From Ophioderma brevispina (taxonomy: Eukaryota; Echinodermata; Ophiuroidea; Amphilepidida; Ophiodermatidae), in contig JAMKCH010011941.1 in NCBI GenBank assembly GCA_023653785.1, forward strand, positions 62,001-126,000: a DNA stretch of 64,000 bases. Reading direction: 5' to 3'. The notes under the pieces were generated by a model, which saw nothing but the letters and a program-made list of their open reading frames with translations, was not told where the DNA came from and did not search any database. Made by a program: the position numbers and the translations under genes. Below are positions 44,853 through 56,790 of this stretch, piece by piece (within the stretch, counting starts at the first letter, position 1; each line of letters opens with the position of its first letter).

Positions 44853-45493
44853 GTGTCGCCTGCCCTAAGGCAGGAAGACACATAGGGATCACTTTGTCCA
44901 CTGTTGTGGATATCTGTTGTTGTTGTTGATGATCTGTTGTTGTGATAAAGGGTTAACATTTGCCTGTAATATCCACATACTTTGATGGATTTCAACCATT
45001 ATCATGTTTTGAGGAGTCCCAAGTGTGGGAAAATATCGGATCCAAAACATGATAATGATAAAATTGGATGATTTATGCCCAGTATTAATTGGTCTCACTA
45101 TGAGTTTTAAAATATTAGGCTCGACTGCGTCTCGCCCAATATTTTTGCAAATCATAGCTCAACCAATTAATTTGGGCTTAATCGATCCAATTTTATATCA
45201 AACTTGGGTCACAGGTGCAACTTGGCATCCCCATTTGTTGATGAGGTCAAAGGTCACAAACCAAGGTCAAAGGCCATGTGAGGTCAAGTTGTAAAATAGG
45301 CTGAAAATGTAAAAATTGACCTCATTTGAAAAGTTGAAGTTCAATTGGAGCCAAACTCGGTTTATGGAGCTTACATGCAAACCCTCATTTGTTTATGAGG
45401 TCAAAGGTCACATATCAAGGTCAAAGGTCATGTGAGGCCTATCATTAACAAACCGCGACAGCAGGCGACACAAGCGGTCCGAGGACCGGTGTA
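44853..45493. mobile_element. DR1 element, copy b
   Basis: It starts GTGTCGCCTGCCCTAAGG and ends with CAGCAGGCGACACAAGCGG then TCCGAGGACCGGTGTA. Flanked by TTTTT at 44848-44852 and 45494-45498. AGGTCAAAGGTCA occurs at about 45244, 45400 and 45419, within GATGAGGTCAAAGGTCACA-type contexts. It carries a private insertion of two hairpins, 44999-45202, absent at the matching point of copy c. Confidence 0.85.
44999..45202. repeat. Two adjacent foldbacks inside DR1 copy b
   Basis: CATTATCATGTTTTG (44999-45013) pairs with CAAAACATGATAATG (45043-45057). Then ATAAAATTGGAT (about 45058) through TTAAAATATTAGG pairs with GCCCAATATTTTTGCAAA and ATCCAATTTTATAT at about 45135-45202, with a loop near CTCGACTGCGTCTCG. 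Copy c reads straight from GATTTATACC to AAACTTGGGTCA at this place. Confidence 0.75.
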
Positions 45494-45499
45494 TTTTTA

Positions 45500-48480
45500 T
45501 ATTTACAAGTTATAGTGAACAAACTATGCTAACCCAAGACCTGTGGCACATGGTACTTGGAGAGTTGCATGCATTCATATGTGGGAATAAATATAGGCCA
45601 AAATAATGAACATTGACTTCTATACCACCTAACCTTGATTACTTTTTCCACTAAGCCTCCCTCAATATAATTTAAGATTTCTAAAGCCAGGAAGGAGTCT
45701 ACAAAGCCGCAGGGCTATTATGACCTATATAGAGTGGTCAGTGTCCAGTGGAGTGTCCACTCCTATCAATGGTCATTTGCCCTGTGTCCATTGTTGGAAT
45801 TTGTCGAGTAATCCATAGTCCTAGATGATGTGCTGGGGAAAAGCTGTAATTGAGGTCAGAATGGTGATGGATATGTGTATTATCATTATTATTACAATCA
45901 TTTTGTAGCTCGGAGTAAAAAGCTGCCTGTGCATCTGCAGGTAATTTGTAGCGCTCGTCGTCAAGGGCATGCTGATGATAATGTAATTTATAATATGATG
46001 AGGTTTCATTTGCTTTGGATGTATCGAGTAAGAGGGTTAGCTTATGATTTGTCTTGCTATCCTCAGTTTTTGCTTCTCAGATGGCCCTGTGTTGCAAAAA
46101 TTTTTTGCAAAAGGGACAAAATATTTTCAAGGGACCACCATATTTGGTTTATGTATCGTCGTATTTGGAAAGTCCTTATGCACATTTATGAGACGCAAGT
46201 ATTTTACATTCCTCGTATTTAGCGAGTGAAAACAACAACAACAACTGATGTCACATGCTATCACTCATACTAAGCAAAATTAACAGGGGGTCATCGCGAG
46301 ACTTTTTGTGCATTAGGGATGCTAGAATCTTTTTAGAGGCATGGTTTCTTCAATCGATTGATTTCACATAAGTATTGCAGAAAAATCGTTGGCCGATCAG
46401 ACAATGGAACACTGGGGAAATGCAACACTGATAACATAAGGCTTGACGCACAGATTTTTATATGCGTGTGCTTGCGCAACAACAGTGACGAAGTGCAAGT
46501 GCTTGTGCAGCAACAATCACGGCGCGCTGTGTGTGAGAGAAATCGGTTACGGGCTTGGGTTATTCCATAATACACGCGATTCACTTCCTGTTATATAGTT
46601 CTATGGGTCTACCACACATTTCTGTTCATAACATGAGAAACATTTCCTGGACCTTAAATTTCACTGGGGTAATGAGAAAAATGATCCAGATGTAGTTCAA
46701 ATTGGGTCTCCTCGATTTGTCCTTAAAAGTTCTGACAATTTTACATCTTTCTTAGACTTTCATGTGAAATTGTTGTCTTTGTTATTTGGTGACTTGGTTT
46801 AAAAGACTACCTTTCATTTAAGAACAAAATCAAAGAACATTATGTTTGGACAATATTTTGCCAGAAATTATGGACCATTACTTCAAAGCAAAATTGATAA
46901 CCTTCAAAACATTGCCAATTAATGCTGCAAGTGTAGCTGTGGCGGGCGTTGAGAGTACTTGAATGTGCATGACATGCATCGACACATGCATGTCCCCCAC
47001 AGTGTGTTCAAACGTTATTTCCCTGACAAGGGCAGATGAAACTATTTACATGATTTACGTCACCAGCATGCATCACGCTGTTGTTTACAACTTCCACTCG
47101 TACTTTCGTAATACTTTCGGCACATGATTCCTACTTCTAAAGATACAATTTCTATAATTACAAGTTTCAGTGAATATATCCAGCAATTGTACTATTTGTG
47201 TAACTGTTTTTGGGGTCATTTGGTAAGAAATCAATAAAAAAAACTATAGGCGGTAACTTGGGCGGGTAACCGGGGTATGGTAACTTGAGTCTAGGATTAG
47301 AAGTTGAGGACTGGTCTAGGCAAGGAGTTTTTTTGTTTATACGATTTGGTCATAATGTCTAGGCATCGGGCTAAGGAACGGGGCTAGGAATTTCGACTTG
47401 CATGTTTATTTTTCTTTTTGGAATTTCAAAATTCATGTGCAGGGCTTAACATTGAGTTTGTGTACCGTTCGTGACCTTGTACTCTAGCGTAGGCTGTGTT
47501 GATACACTTGACCGGGCGATGTTACCTTCCGGCGACAAAGATAAGAATGGAGTCAACACGCATTTGGCAGTCGGTAAAGGGTTCGCGACGCAAAGGATCT
47601 GGGGGCGGGCTTACGAAGCTGATGTTGTGCAAAATGAATACTAATAAAAGCATAAGATCTCAAACATATAGCAGAGATGCCAATCTTCCGAATTTTAATC
47701 GGAAATACGATTTTTTTAACAATTCGGATTTAAAAATCCCATTTTTCTATATTTTTCAGATTTTTTTTTTTTTACTTTTTCTCCTTTTTCCCGATTTTTT
47801 ATTGTGTGATCGTAGATTGAGATTTTAAACAGAAGCTTGTATTCATAATCTGATCTCTCAGACTTCTGATGCACTCAACGTACATCGGAACATCGGTATA
47901 TTAAATAGGTTTGCGTAACATCGCGATTTTGGATAAGAGACTAGCATAACTGCCAACGCATGTCACCTGGGAATGCAAGCTTGATCTATCGGAAAAATAC
48001 CGATGAAGCGACAAATGAACATGCACATGAATTTACAAGCCTTGGAAACAATTTACAAGACATCAAGAAGTAAAGGGCACGTTTTCAATAACGTTATCAA
48101 AGAGATAACGGCGAAACTTTGCAGTTACATATGAAGACAACTAATTGGGTAGTTGTAAACAGTGGTAAGTGACGGAAGTCTTCAAATTTTTGATCCATTG
48201 CTGCAATTTGAAGGCTGATTGCATGGTTGCAACTGCCGTAGAGCTACACTGCTGCCAAGGATGAACTGCCAAAGGAAAGCCCAAAGCGTGTCTTGTATCA
48301 ATAATCTTATGTTAGGCCTTTTAATACCTGAAGTTAATTTGTCAAAACAGCCAGAATTATAGTGAGATGATTTGGAGTCACAGAACTACGGCTTTAGCCC
48401 CATTGTCAATTTTACATTAATTTAACTCTTTTGGAATGATATTTTACTCTCAGAACTGTATTTCCTGTAGCTATGAATGT
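45500..48480. other. Gene-less interval
   Basis: Several frames of 60-115 residues (45875-46222, 47496-47828) are present, but none has recognisable motifs and several overlap opposing frames. Poly-T and pyrimidine runs occur near 47710-47790. No repeat family from this window was recognised. Confidence 0.4.
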
Positions 48481-48484
48481 GAGA

Positions 48485-48640
48485 AACCCTCTGGCTTCGA
48501 GGGGCTTTGCCCCCTCGACCCCCACCGGGGCGTTGCCCTGGAAAACCCACAAGGGGCCCTAAGGCGGGGCCCCTGCACCCCCGGCCGTTAGGGGCATACT
48601 CCGGTCGCTTCGCGCCCTCCGTTCGCATTTTCAGATTTTT
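48485..48640. other. GC-rich hairpin island
   Basis: About 150 bp rich in CCCC/GGGG sits in AT-rich surroundings. It includes the stem-loop GAGGGGCTTTGCCCCCTC at 48499-48516, CACCGGGGCGTTGCCCTGG, and GGGGCCCTAAGGCGGGGCCCC. The minus frame 48422-48649 through it is glycine/arginine/proline low complexity. Repeats of the GGGGGCAAAGCCCCC kind occur within mobile elements of many organisms, so a transposon fragment is likeliest. Confidence 0.6.
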
Positions 48641-48921
48641 TTTTTCCAACTCACATTGGACTCTGATATAGCCCTGGTTGGAATAGGTTATGCGGGGTAT
48701 TCAGGGTAGAAATGGGAATGAAGCTAGATTTTTTCCCTACCACTGTGAAGTGAGGTCAGCGCGAGATTTGATGGTAACACCAGTAAACCATGCGCTGGCT
48801 TAAAGCGACGTCATATTTACACATGCACACAGAGACGCATGCGTAAAAGCTGCGTCAAGGTTATGACATCCTTGCACGGAGGTAAAGAAATGGACTAAAG
48901 AGAATAGTTTGAAATTACCAC

Positions 48922-49476
48922 TTAAAGGGGATTAGCAGCGATAATGCGAGAGAATAAAAAAATGTGGAAATGCACGTTTTAAACTTATAAATCAGGAATG
49001 AGTGTGTACAATTCCACGTAACTGCTTTGATGTAGAAACAATCCACTAAATAGTGAAAAAAAGAAGTATTTGAGGAAATTTGTCATACTGTCTCCCGCAA
49101 ATAGACATACAGCGACGGCATCTCAAAATCTGCACTAAACAGCTGATTGTTGTTTGCACCAGTACAGAATGAACAAAGGTCAATAATGTTTGTGTTTGAG
49201 GTCAAACTGTATTGATCATGGTGCACAATATCACGCTGAAAATCTGAGATATTCACCGGGATAGGCTTTTTTTATCTCAAGTCTGAATTTTGATACGCAC
49301 GTATAGAAATTACAGAATCGGATAAAAAGTACTGCCTTGTCTTTAATGCACGGACTTCAAGCCAACCATTTGCAGGTTATGTTCGCATATCCATGGCAGT
49401 AACAAAAATATAAAATATGAATTTTGATGATTTTTTCGATGTTTCAGATTAGCAAATCGCTGCTAATCCCTTTTAA
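48922..49476. mobile_element. MITE TTAA-6
   Basis: TTAA (48922-48925) then AGGGGATTAGCAGCGAT; right end ATCGCTGCTAATCCCTT then TTAA (49473-49476). The body is 547 bp; one copy in the window. The interior is AT-rich with no coding. Confidence 0.85.
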
Positions 49477-49520
49477 CATGCTTGCAGAATTCCACATGAC
49501 AGGCATGACTCCCTGTAAGT

Positions 49521-49733
49521 TACTGTAAAAGTGGAAATTTTCGCGCTACATTAATTTTCACGCTTTTCGCGCGCTTCTGAGCTAGCGCGAAATTAAAAAC
49601 CCGCGAAAATGTTTATTTTGTGTGTAGGTCTATGTAGGACAGCTAAAAAGAGCGAATTTAAAAACAAGCAAAAATGTTAAAAATCGCTGAAACGCGAAAA
49701 ATTACACACACGAAAATTATCACTTTTACAGTA
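49521..49733. mobile_element. TA-flanked MITE with TACTGTAAAAGTG ends
   Basis: TACTGTAAAAGTG at 49521-49533 is the exact complement of CACTTTTACAGTA at 49721-49733; pairing continues through AATTTTCGCG. TA at each tip suits a mariner-type duplication. The interior is rich in GCGCGAAA / TTTCGCGC words. Length 213 bp. Confidence 0.85.
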
Positions 49734-50179
49734 CACAATTTCTTGTGTTCACCTGATGTGGTATCCAGTCCCAGTTGGTTACCTGACACATTCTGCTCTC
49801 CCATTTGAGCATTACTAACAGGCTATGCCCCATAGGTAACAACCAGACCAAGACAAATTCCCTATAGTCTATTCACTGTGTAATCAAACTTAACCTTGTT
49901 AGGGTTGTGAAATTATGATATCTGCATGCAGGACATTTGTCACAATGTAATTTGTAAAATTGTACAGGATTAGCAAGTGGAATAACTAAACCATTCGGTT
50001 GTCAAACTCTGTCGCTATTGAGATTTTTTGGTTTTTACTCTGGCTTTATGACTTTCAAACAGCTGCAGCACTATCATTGTTATCATCATTCTTTTAAAGT
50101 GAGGTTAATAGTGGCGAGAACAAAACTTTAAACACAAAAAAAACAAAATGTTCACAGTGCTGCATGAGTGCATAGGACA

Positions 50180-50470
50180 GTTAGACCCAAAAGCAATGGT
50201 GGCTCCTCCAGAGGGGGAATGGGGAAAAGTACACACCTCATCAGAAGAAAAAAATGACCAAGATTTGGGCAAAAAATTAGAAAATTTGGCCAAAATTGGT
50301 TTTAAGATGTCAATTTTTGGATATTTCCGCCCTGCCTCCAAAAAAAAAAATCCCCCTTTCCCCCCAAATTTCACTTCTGTCCACCCATTCCGCCCCAAAA
50401 AAAAGTCTGTCACTGCCACTGCCCAGAAATAGGCACGACTTGGTAGGAAAATGGTTAGGGCCCCCCCCCC
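50180..50470. other. Decayed repeat with homopurine/homopyrimidine tracts
   Basis: A9 (50340-50349) and C10 (50461-50470) tracts with TTTGGGCAAAA and TTTGGCCAAAA phrasing resemble 14540-14870. Opposing frames of 94 and 135 residues both run through it, so neither is credible. Confidence 0.35.
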
Positions 50471-51536
50471 AAATTTTAAAATAATCTCACCAATTCCTAT
50501 GCTGCTTTGCAATTTTGTTTCAAAGTTTACCTCTTTAAAAACGTGAGATATAATTGCAGCAGAGCGATATGGAGTTGTTTGCCAGAGAACCAGAGTGCAT
50601 TACGATTGACTCATTAGACTTTTTGAGTCCAAATTTGGAATTGAGGTCAACATTATTGGGTTTTCGTTGCACACATCAACATGAATCGCCCTCATTGGGT
50701 GTTAACTGCCTTGCTTTCAAACGGTTATATGCTGCTGGGGTAATAAAACACGCTTGATATTCTCCTGAAGTTAACTAGATATTATCAGAATAAATATTTG
50801 ATCCCTTACAGTTTGCCTACCTTGCATATCCTGAACCTTTATTGCTTTGAAACCCCAGTAAAATGGCTTATATCAATGAGCCTAGGCTCCAGATAATATG
50901 TTATCTGTGTCAAAGTTCGGCATTCCCTCGTGGCCTCAACCCCAGAGGAAAGGAAGTTAAAGGGACCTATATCAACACCCGTATTGATAATTTGATTATT
51001 TGTCTCTGGTTATTATCTAGTTGGCAATCCTGGGGGATTGCAAATCTTCATGCAGTCAGGCTCTTATAGCCCATTTCTCTAACTTGGAATGTGACCTTTA
51101 CTACAGGGATGTAATTTTCAGGCAATTCTGAATTCCGGCCTCTGTTAATCCAACTTTCCGCAATTTAGCCATAATTCACACACTTTGTCAGGCCTTTCAG
51201 GCTTTACTCTGTGTTAAAAACTAGGAATTGAAGGAAGCCCTCTACACCAATCTAGTTGCAGTGATGCCTCTTATTCACTATTCCAAGGCTCACAAAGAAA
51301 AGAAATATACCCTGTATTGTTATGATCCGAAGCACTGAAGGGATTAAAAAATAGTCCTATAAGGCCTGCTTATCAGAAAAGTGGTGGTGGTCCCTACCAG
51401 GGAACATTGGGACAGTCCAGCATAAGACCAGAGGGTGTTTGAACAATCCCCCTAATGCAATGCCCTGGTCCATATTGTAGTATACTATTATTAAACCAAT
51501 TTAGGGATGAAAAGTGTTGCAGAAGTTTAAGAAACC

Positions 51537-51712
51537 ACAAGACATTTATGATCGTTATAAAAAATTTCCCAAGTACTGACGCTTTGTGAGTTAAAATGGG
51601 CGCAAAAGTCAAGGGTTTATGTGTTAGAATTTTTGTGGGAATTACATCCCCTATGAGGTGATGAAATTTTCCAAAACCTGGGGTGCATGTGGGATTGGCA
51701 CAATTCACCCGC
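51537..51712 (+). repeat. Repeat R1, intact copy d
   Basis: TTAAGAAACCACAAGACATT, then CTGACGCTTTGTGAGTTAAA, GTCAAGGGTTTATGTGTTAG, AATTTTTGTGGGAATTACA and GTGGGATTGGCACAATTCAC align with copy a. The TTAA target is TTAG here, and the T5 is GGGTTTA. Confidence 0.65.
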
Positions 51713-53490
51713 TGAGATGAGACTAAATAGCCAGTGAATGGGGGCCATGTCCTGGCTTTTTGAAATCACTTTAGATGTTAGCTATTTATCTATAAAACTT
51801 TACCTATTTTGCTAACTTTCTCTGTTCATTGTACTTCACTGTCATGGCATGCATAGGATAGGTTCATGGAGATCAGTTCATCATTATTCTGAACTTGTGA
51901 GTGGCTTACTTTGGCAGGCAGTTCTCTGCTTTCAAAACTCAACTTTTTTTATGACGACCAAAAAACCAAAAAAATTGATGTGCTGGTGCCTTTAACAAGA
52001 GGGATCTATGACTAGCAACCAGCCTATGGATCCTCTTTAAAATGCAAGAACTGCTATAGATGAGGGACAGAATTAGGGATTATTTCCCCAAACTAATGCT
52101 TGTCAATCAGGGTTCAACTATAGATTGACATACGATTGCAATTTCTGTCTACTATAATAAGTTATACCTTTGTTTCACAATGTTGAAAGTCTCATTTATT
52201 ATGAAAAAAAAAAACAGAATAAACAAAAGATCAAATGGCGACAATTTGACAAAACTATTTGATTATTAGTCACTAACTTCCTCCTGTGTAAATTTTCCAA
52301 AATTCCTTATGGCAAATATGATTTTCATCAAGAACTAGTTTAACATGTCGGTTCTCGTATTGGAGAATAAGCATATTAGAGTGGTGCTATAACATACAAA
52401 ATCCTTGCCCGCGCGGAAGAAGAAGCGCGGGGCTATGGATGTTGAATAACTTGACAGGCATGGAGTTTGCTGTATTGAAGCATGGAGAGACCTTGTCATA
52501 ACAATTTTTCATGACAATTGAAAATGCTGAAACCGTAGGAACTGCTAACATTACTATGGGGTGAGGAAAATGACATAAAGATTAAGCAAACACAAGATAG
52601 TTTTTGTGAACGTAAAATGATGATACAGTGGGAAGATAGACTGTATTTCAGTGTTTATTACAAATTTATTGGGAGCTGTACAATTCATTTCCATGTGTTT
52701 AAGTGGGGCAATATGAGGCCAGTTAAGGCGAACTGCCAACAGTGCACGGTTAATACTGTATACTCAGGGGTACTTTATCATGCATATTCAGAAATTTGCA
52801 ATTTCTTGGCAGCTGACATCAGTTAGCGGGTCTCGACTATTGAGTGAACTTGAATCAACACTTACGATACCAATATTTATACATATTCAGTTTTTCGGTA
52901 AAAGTCACCTACACATGTGCACAAGTAAGATTTTTTGTTGGGAAAACTATGGTATTTATCTCTCACAATTCTGGTATTTTGGATGTTTTTTTTAATAATG
53001 TCTGCCATTGCGCGGGGCATACAATGGTGCCCAGCACCAAAATGTTTCTTGTTTACCTTTGCAAGTTTATATGGCAAGATTCCTGCGATGGATTTTTCTG
53101 ATTTTTCAAGATGTAATGTTTTGCATGCCCCTAATTATATCAGTTGTTTCAAAATTGTGTTGCACCACTGCAAAAAAATTGCTCTAAAACTAAAAGAGGC
53201 GATATGCATGGGGTCTAACAGTGTTGTGTGATTAGGGGATGAGTGATATTGTGATAATGATTTAGACGAACACAAACAAAACAAACAAATTTATGTACAT
53301 TATACTGGTATTATTCATAAATTGTTATTATCACAGACTTTTATTTGAAATGGAATACGCTATGATTGATAAAGGAAAGAAAATAGTCCTCTTAAAACAA
53401 CAATGAAGGAAACAGACAAAAAAGGTTATAATTTACAACAAGTGTGAAATTAAACCTCTGATGATTTTGATCTCTTGTATTTTAATATAT
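51713..53490. other. Gene-less interval
   Basis: Overlapping plus-strand frames at 52617-53231 resemble no family. AT-rich DNA with no element recognised. Confidence 0.4.
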
Positions 53491-53494
53491 ATAT

Positions 53495-54660
53495 CTATAT
53501 ATTAAATACCGGTGGTCTGTTGTTTATCTGTCTGTCTGTGCTGTCTATCTGTCGTGTCGAACCGAAGTCTATTTTCTCGGAGAACGAGGTTAGGCACGGT
53601 CCTGAAACTTGGTGGGCGGGTGGCCCCTTGACACGAAGACCGATCAGTTGTAGTTAGTTGGTTATGGGTGTTCGGGATCAAAGGTATATGAGGTTCAGTC
53701 AAGGTCAAGAGGTCAAATCGACGCGCCTATTTTGCTCGGAGACAGAGGGTCACACGTTCCTGAAACTTGGTGGGTGGGGTGGCCCCGTTGACCTTACGAA
53801 AGACCAAGTAATTGTATTGGTTAGTGCGATTCAAAGGTCATCGGAGGTCATTCCAGGTCAAAAAAGGGTCAAATGGGGTAAACATTGGTGTATGCGCATG
53901 AAATTGGATGGTGGGGTTCGATTTTTGATGTCGAAAAATGTGAAAGGTCACAAAAGGTCATCCCGGGTTATTCAAAGGTCAAATGAGGTTTAACGTTGAT
54001 TCTCGGAGAGCCGGGGGTCGCAAGTTCCTGGAAAATTGGGTGCTCTTGACCGTCCGAAGACAGATGGTGGTATGGTTAGTGGATTAAAGCGTATCAGGGT
54101 CATCAAGTCCAAATGAGGGGGTGGTCAAATGGGTTAACGTTGGTGTATCCAGACGACATTGATGGGAGGGCGGGGTTCGATTGTTGATGCTTGAAATTTT
54201 GAAAGGTCACAAACAGGTCAAACAGAGTCATTCAAGGTCAAATGATGCGGTAAAGGTTGTATGGACATGAAACGGGAGGATTGGGGTCAATTGTTTGATG
54301 CAAAAAATTTTGAGGTCCGACAAGGTCATAAGGGGTCATTCAAGGTCAAAGACGGTAAACGGGGTATGGAAATGAACTTGGAGGGTGGGGTCGAATGGTG
54401 ATGCCACAAGTTTGAAGGTCATGACAAGGTCATTAGGGGTACATTCAAGGGTCAAAGGAGGTCAAAGGGAGTAAATGTGCGTGTAGGCATGGCAATTGAG
54501 GTGGGGTTGGTGTTGATGACAGCAATCTTAAAGGTCACACGGTCATCAGGGTCATTAGGTACATGCGGTCAAACTTGGGTAAACTTTGGTGTCATCCAGA
54601 CAAAACTTGGTGGCCCAAAATTGTAAAGGTCATGACGAGGTCATTCCAGGTAAAGGCACC
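53495..54660 (+). repeat. AGGTCA-rich repeat family 2, expanded copy
   Basis: It begins AAATACCGGTGGTCTGT with CTGTCTGTCTGT-like repeats, then TGAAACTTGGTGGGCGGGTGG, matching the single-unit copy at 9070-9400. From about 53860 a unit of roughly 115 bp recurs about six or seven times: a GTGGGGTTCGA-like part, TTGATG, an AAATTTTGAAAGGTCA-like part, and ATTCAAGGTCAAA. AGGTCA/GGGTCA words recur throughout, with variable spacing. A short CGCGAAACCCAGGTG-type repeat follows at 54660-54790. Confidence 0.75.
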
Positions 54661-55094
54661 GCGAAACCTGGTGTCATTCATGCCAGGTGATCGCGAAACC
54701 CAGGTGAGTGATCACGAACACCCACGGTGGATCGCTAACCCAGGAATCGCGAAAAAACACAGGTGGGTGCTCGCGAAACACAGGTGATAGAGAAACCGGA
54801 ACCGGCCTAACCTAGTTATATTATGATAATTTGTTTCAATGGTGACAGAGAGGAGCTAATATGTTGATTACCTTTGTTAATATTTCTTTGTGATTTTGGT
54901 CCCCTTCCACTTCCATTGTGCAGTAAAGAAGTTGAAAGGGTACTGGTTATGTATATAATTCAAAATATGTATTACATTCAATACTGATCAGAAAGATATA
55001 CTAATGTTAGGTAACATATGAAACCGATAACATATTCTGTGGTGTCACTCTGGGAATAAGCCATCACCACACAGATGTGGGTAATAATGGCAAA

Positions 55095-55436
55095 TTAAAG
55101 GTGGGGTGTTCTGATTTATGTGTATCGTGTTCTCTATTTGATATGAGAGCCTGGCACCTGCATACCCTTAATATCAAGTATCGTGGGAAACGAACTTGCG
55201 GTTTTGATAATAGAAGCAATAATGCATATTACAAGACCCTATTCACTTTTGATGGTTAACCATTAAAATGTCAGTTTTTGGCTTATATCTTGCAATGAAG
55301 TGGATTGGGAAGCTGAAATTTCAGGACAATAATGAAAAATACAGCTTTTCATCTGATATCAAAGTTTATCTACTTTTTGCGGGTAAATCACGGGGGGGTC
55401 CCGAGAGGCGATTGGAAACAAAGGCAAACCTATTAA
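55095..55436. mobile_element. MITE TTAA-2, inverted copy
   Basis: TTAA at 55095-55098 then AGGTGGGGTGTTCTGATTT; the right end is worn (GGCGATTGGAAACAAAGGC) before TTAA at 55433-55436. The 334-bp body parallels the 31968 element in reverse: GTGTTCTCTATTTGATATGA, GAGCCTGGCACCTG, GATGGTTAACCATTAA, TCATCTGATATCAAAG. Confidence 0.8.
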
Positions 55437-56499
55437 GATAGTAGAACTGTGTCATGATCTGGCCTTTATTATTTTGTTCATCAGCACTTCATTCTTACAT
55501 ACACAGATCATTTATGTGTTTTTCCACTCATGGTCTAGGTACAGGGTGAGGCTGGAGTATGTATGTGATAATTTGACAAATTAAGTCAACGAGAAGTTAT
55601 CACTCTCTCTTGAAAAGCAACTTGGTCACTGGTATGATCTAGGAAAGGAAATATAAGAGTACCATTGAAAACTATAACTTGGCACCCATTCCTGGAATCA
55701 AAGGTCTAGATGTGCCGGGAGATGTGTCCCATCTCCAGTGGATGCACATCCCCATATGGTCATCATTTTGTTTGTATTTTCCGGCTTATTCACTTCAGAT
55801 GTTACTCTAAATGTGCAAAATGCCTGCTTTGGACAAAAAATCAGGTGCATTATCTCTTGAATTGCTCTTGTTTCTCTTTAAGTGTAGCTGGAAAGCAAAA
55901 CACATCGGCCACCCTGTAACCAGAAGCCCCAGTTAAGTCTGCATAACCCAGTTATGGTTACTAAACAAACCTGCTATCTTGACCTACAATGTGATAGCAC
56001 AGCATGCATGTCTCTTCACCATGAATACCAATTCCAGGCTCCTGCAACGGTTAACAAAATGCGAGCGGGAGAATCCCTTTCCTTAAGACTGTGCTTGTTT
56101 GTACCTGATTGCATGCATTTTTATTGACCAATTTTAGATGTCGATCTTGCAGAAGTGGGTGTCAATCAATTTGCAATCAATTTTAGAGTAATTAATTCTA
56201 CTCTTTTGGAAATACGGAACTAATTCAGTCTGTTGCTAATGTAAATAGGTCAACATTGAATGGCTGATTAGCTCCTCAGTTAAATGTTAACAAAAGTTTT
56301 AATGGAAATAGCTGCCTTTTAAGAGAGGAGGTATTTTAACCAAAGAAGATATTGTGCATAGATACACAGTAAATTGCAAAGTCACATGTCCTAATAAAGA
56401 TCAAGGAGGATAAGTCAGTGGCGATGGGCAGGTCATATTGTAGAAATGCTAATAGATGGGCAAAAAAAATTGTAACCAAGATCAGGAAAGAGAAGATGA

Positions 56500-56790
56500 G
56501 GATGGCAGAAGAGGAAGGAAGGCAGGGCGGCAAGCAGGCAGGGGAGGGGGTGGGAGAGAGAGAGAGGGGAGAAAGAGGGAGGGGAGGAGTGAGTGGGTGG
56601 GTGGGTGGGTGAGTGAGTGAGTGAAGAGGGCGGGCGGGCGGGGCGCTAGATACACTCGATGGCAGGGAGTCCGTTTGTGTTATTTTGCCCAGGCAGGGGG
56701 TGGGAGAGAGAGAGAGGGGAGAAAGAGGGAGGGGAGGAGTGAGTGAGTGAATTTGCGGGCGGGCGGGCGACCGACCAACCGTAGGCCGTA
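56500..56790 (+). repeat. G-rich microsatellite block with local duplication
   Basis: The purine tract GGGGGTGGGAGAGAGAGAGA onward is present at 56546-56594 and again at 56696-56744 (offset 150). GGGTGGGTGGGTGGG at 56595-56609 and GGGCGGGCGGGCGGGG at 56628-56643 each meet the four-run G-quadruplex pattern. GTGA and GGGC simple repeats complete the block. Confidence 0.8.

Noticed and set aside
48422..48649. Glycine/arginine-rich 75-residue protein
   Set aside because: Composition follows the GC-rich hairpin island; no start context or homology.
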